From: an uncultured Lachnospiraceae bacterium
GTDB taxonomy: Bacteria; Bacillota; Clostridia; Lachnospirales; Lachnospiraceae
Reading direction: 5' to 3'
Assembly: GCA_905236925.1 (NCBI GenBank)
Contig: CAJOQS010000080.1
Location: forward strand, 1-6,466
DNA length: 6,466 bases
The notes under the pieces were generated by a model. That model was not told the DNA's origin. It made no database searches and saw only the letters and a list, made by a program, of their open reading frames with translations. A program made the position numbers and the translations under genes. Shown here in pieces: positions 6,457 through 6,466 of this stretch. Numbering within the stretch: the stretch's first letter is position 1; every line of letters begins with the position of its first letter.

Positions 6457-6466
6457 TATTATCCGG

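Noticed and set aside
6457..6466. Possible start of a terminator or next gene after icd
   Set aside because: Only 10 bases remain, too few to support a stem-loop, ribosome site or reading frame.

Overview
This window carries six closely packed genes on the + strand plus the tail of a seventh. Gaps between genes run from a 4-base overlap to about 39 bases. I see no clear terminator, promoter, RNA gene, mobile element or repeat array. The proteins are of Clostridia type, and the mix of genes (a compact MetF, a 761-residue YbhJ-like aconitase-family protein beside a eukaryote-like NADP isocitrate dehydrogenase, and a DUF5662 protein) best fits an anaerobic Lachnospiraceae-like Firmicute. That placement is inferred from protein resemblance recalled from memory, not from a search.

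Layout. Positions 3-65 look like the last 20 codons of an unidentified upstream gene. Then come metF (methylenetetrahydrofolate reductase, 105-977, probable GTG start), a 5-formyltetrahydrofolate cyclo-ligase (974-1534, ATGA overlap with metF), a NagD-type HAD-IIA phosphatase (1539-2348), a DUF5662 protein of unknown function (2375-2935), an aconitase-superfamily hydratase of the E. coli YbhJ type (2962-5247) and an NADP-type isocitrate dehydrogenase (5257-6456). The window ends 10 bases after icd.

Functionally there are two blocks. The first handles folate one-carbon units: the cyclo-ligase returns 5-formyl-THF to the pool as methenyl-THF, and MetF reduces methylene-THF to methyl-THF, mainly for methionine synthesis. 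The second is the citrate-to-2-oxoglutarate branch, which in anaerobes with an incomplete TCA cycle feeds glutamate synthesis. The phosphatase and the DUF5662 protein lie between the blocks, and their link to either is unknown.

Most of this is ordinary metabolism. The point most worth following is the hydratase: it keeps the three cysteine ligands of the iron-sulfur cluster and most aconitase catalytic residues but appears to lack the usual Asp-His pair, yet its position directly before icd suggests it may be the working aconitase of this organism. The second is the histidine-rich, HD-like pattern in the DUF5662 protein. I did not find convincing evidence of a wholly new multi-gene system.
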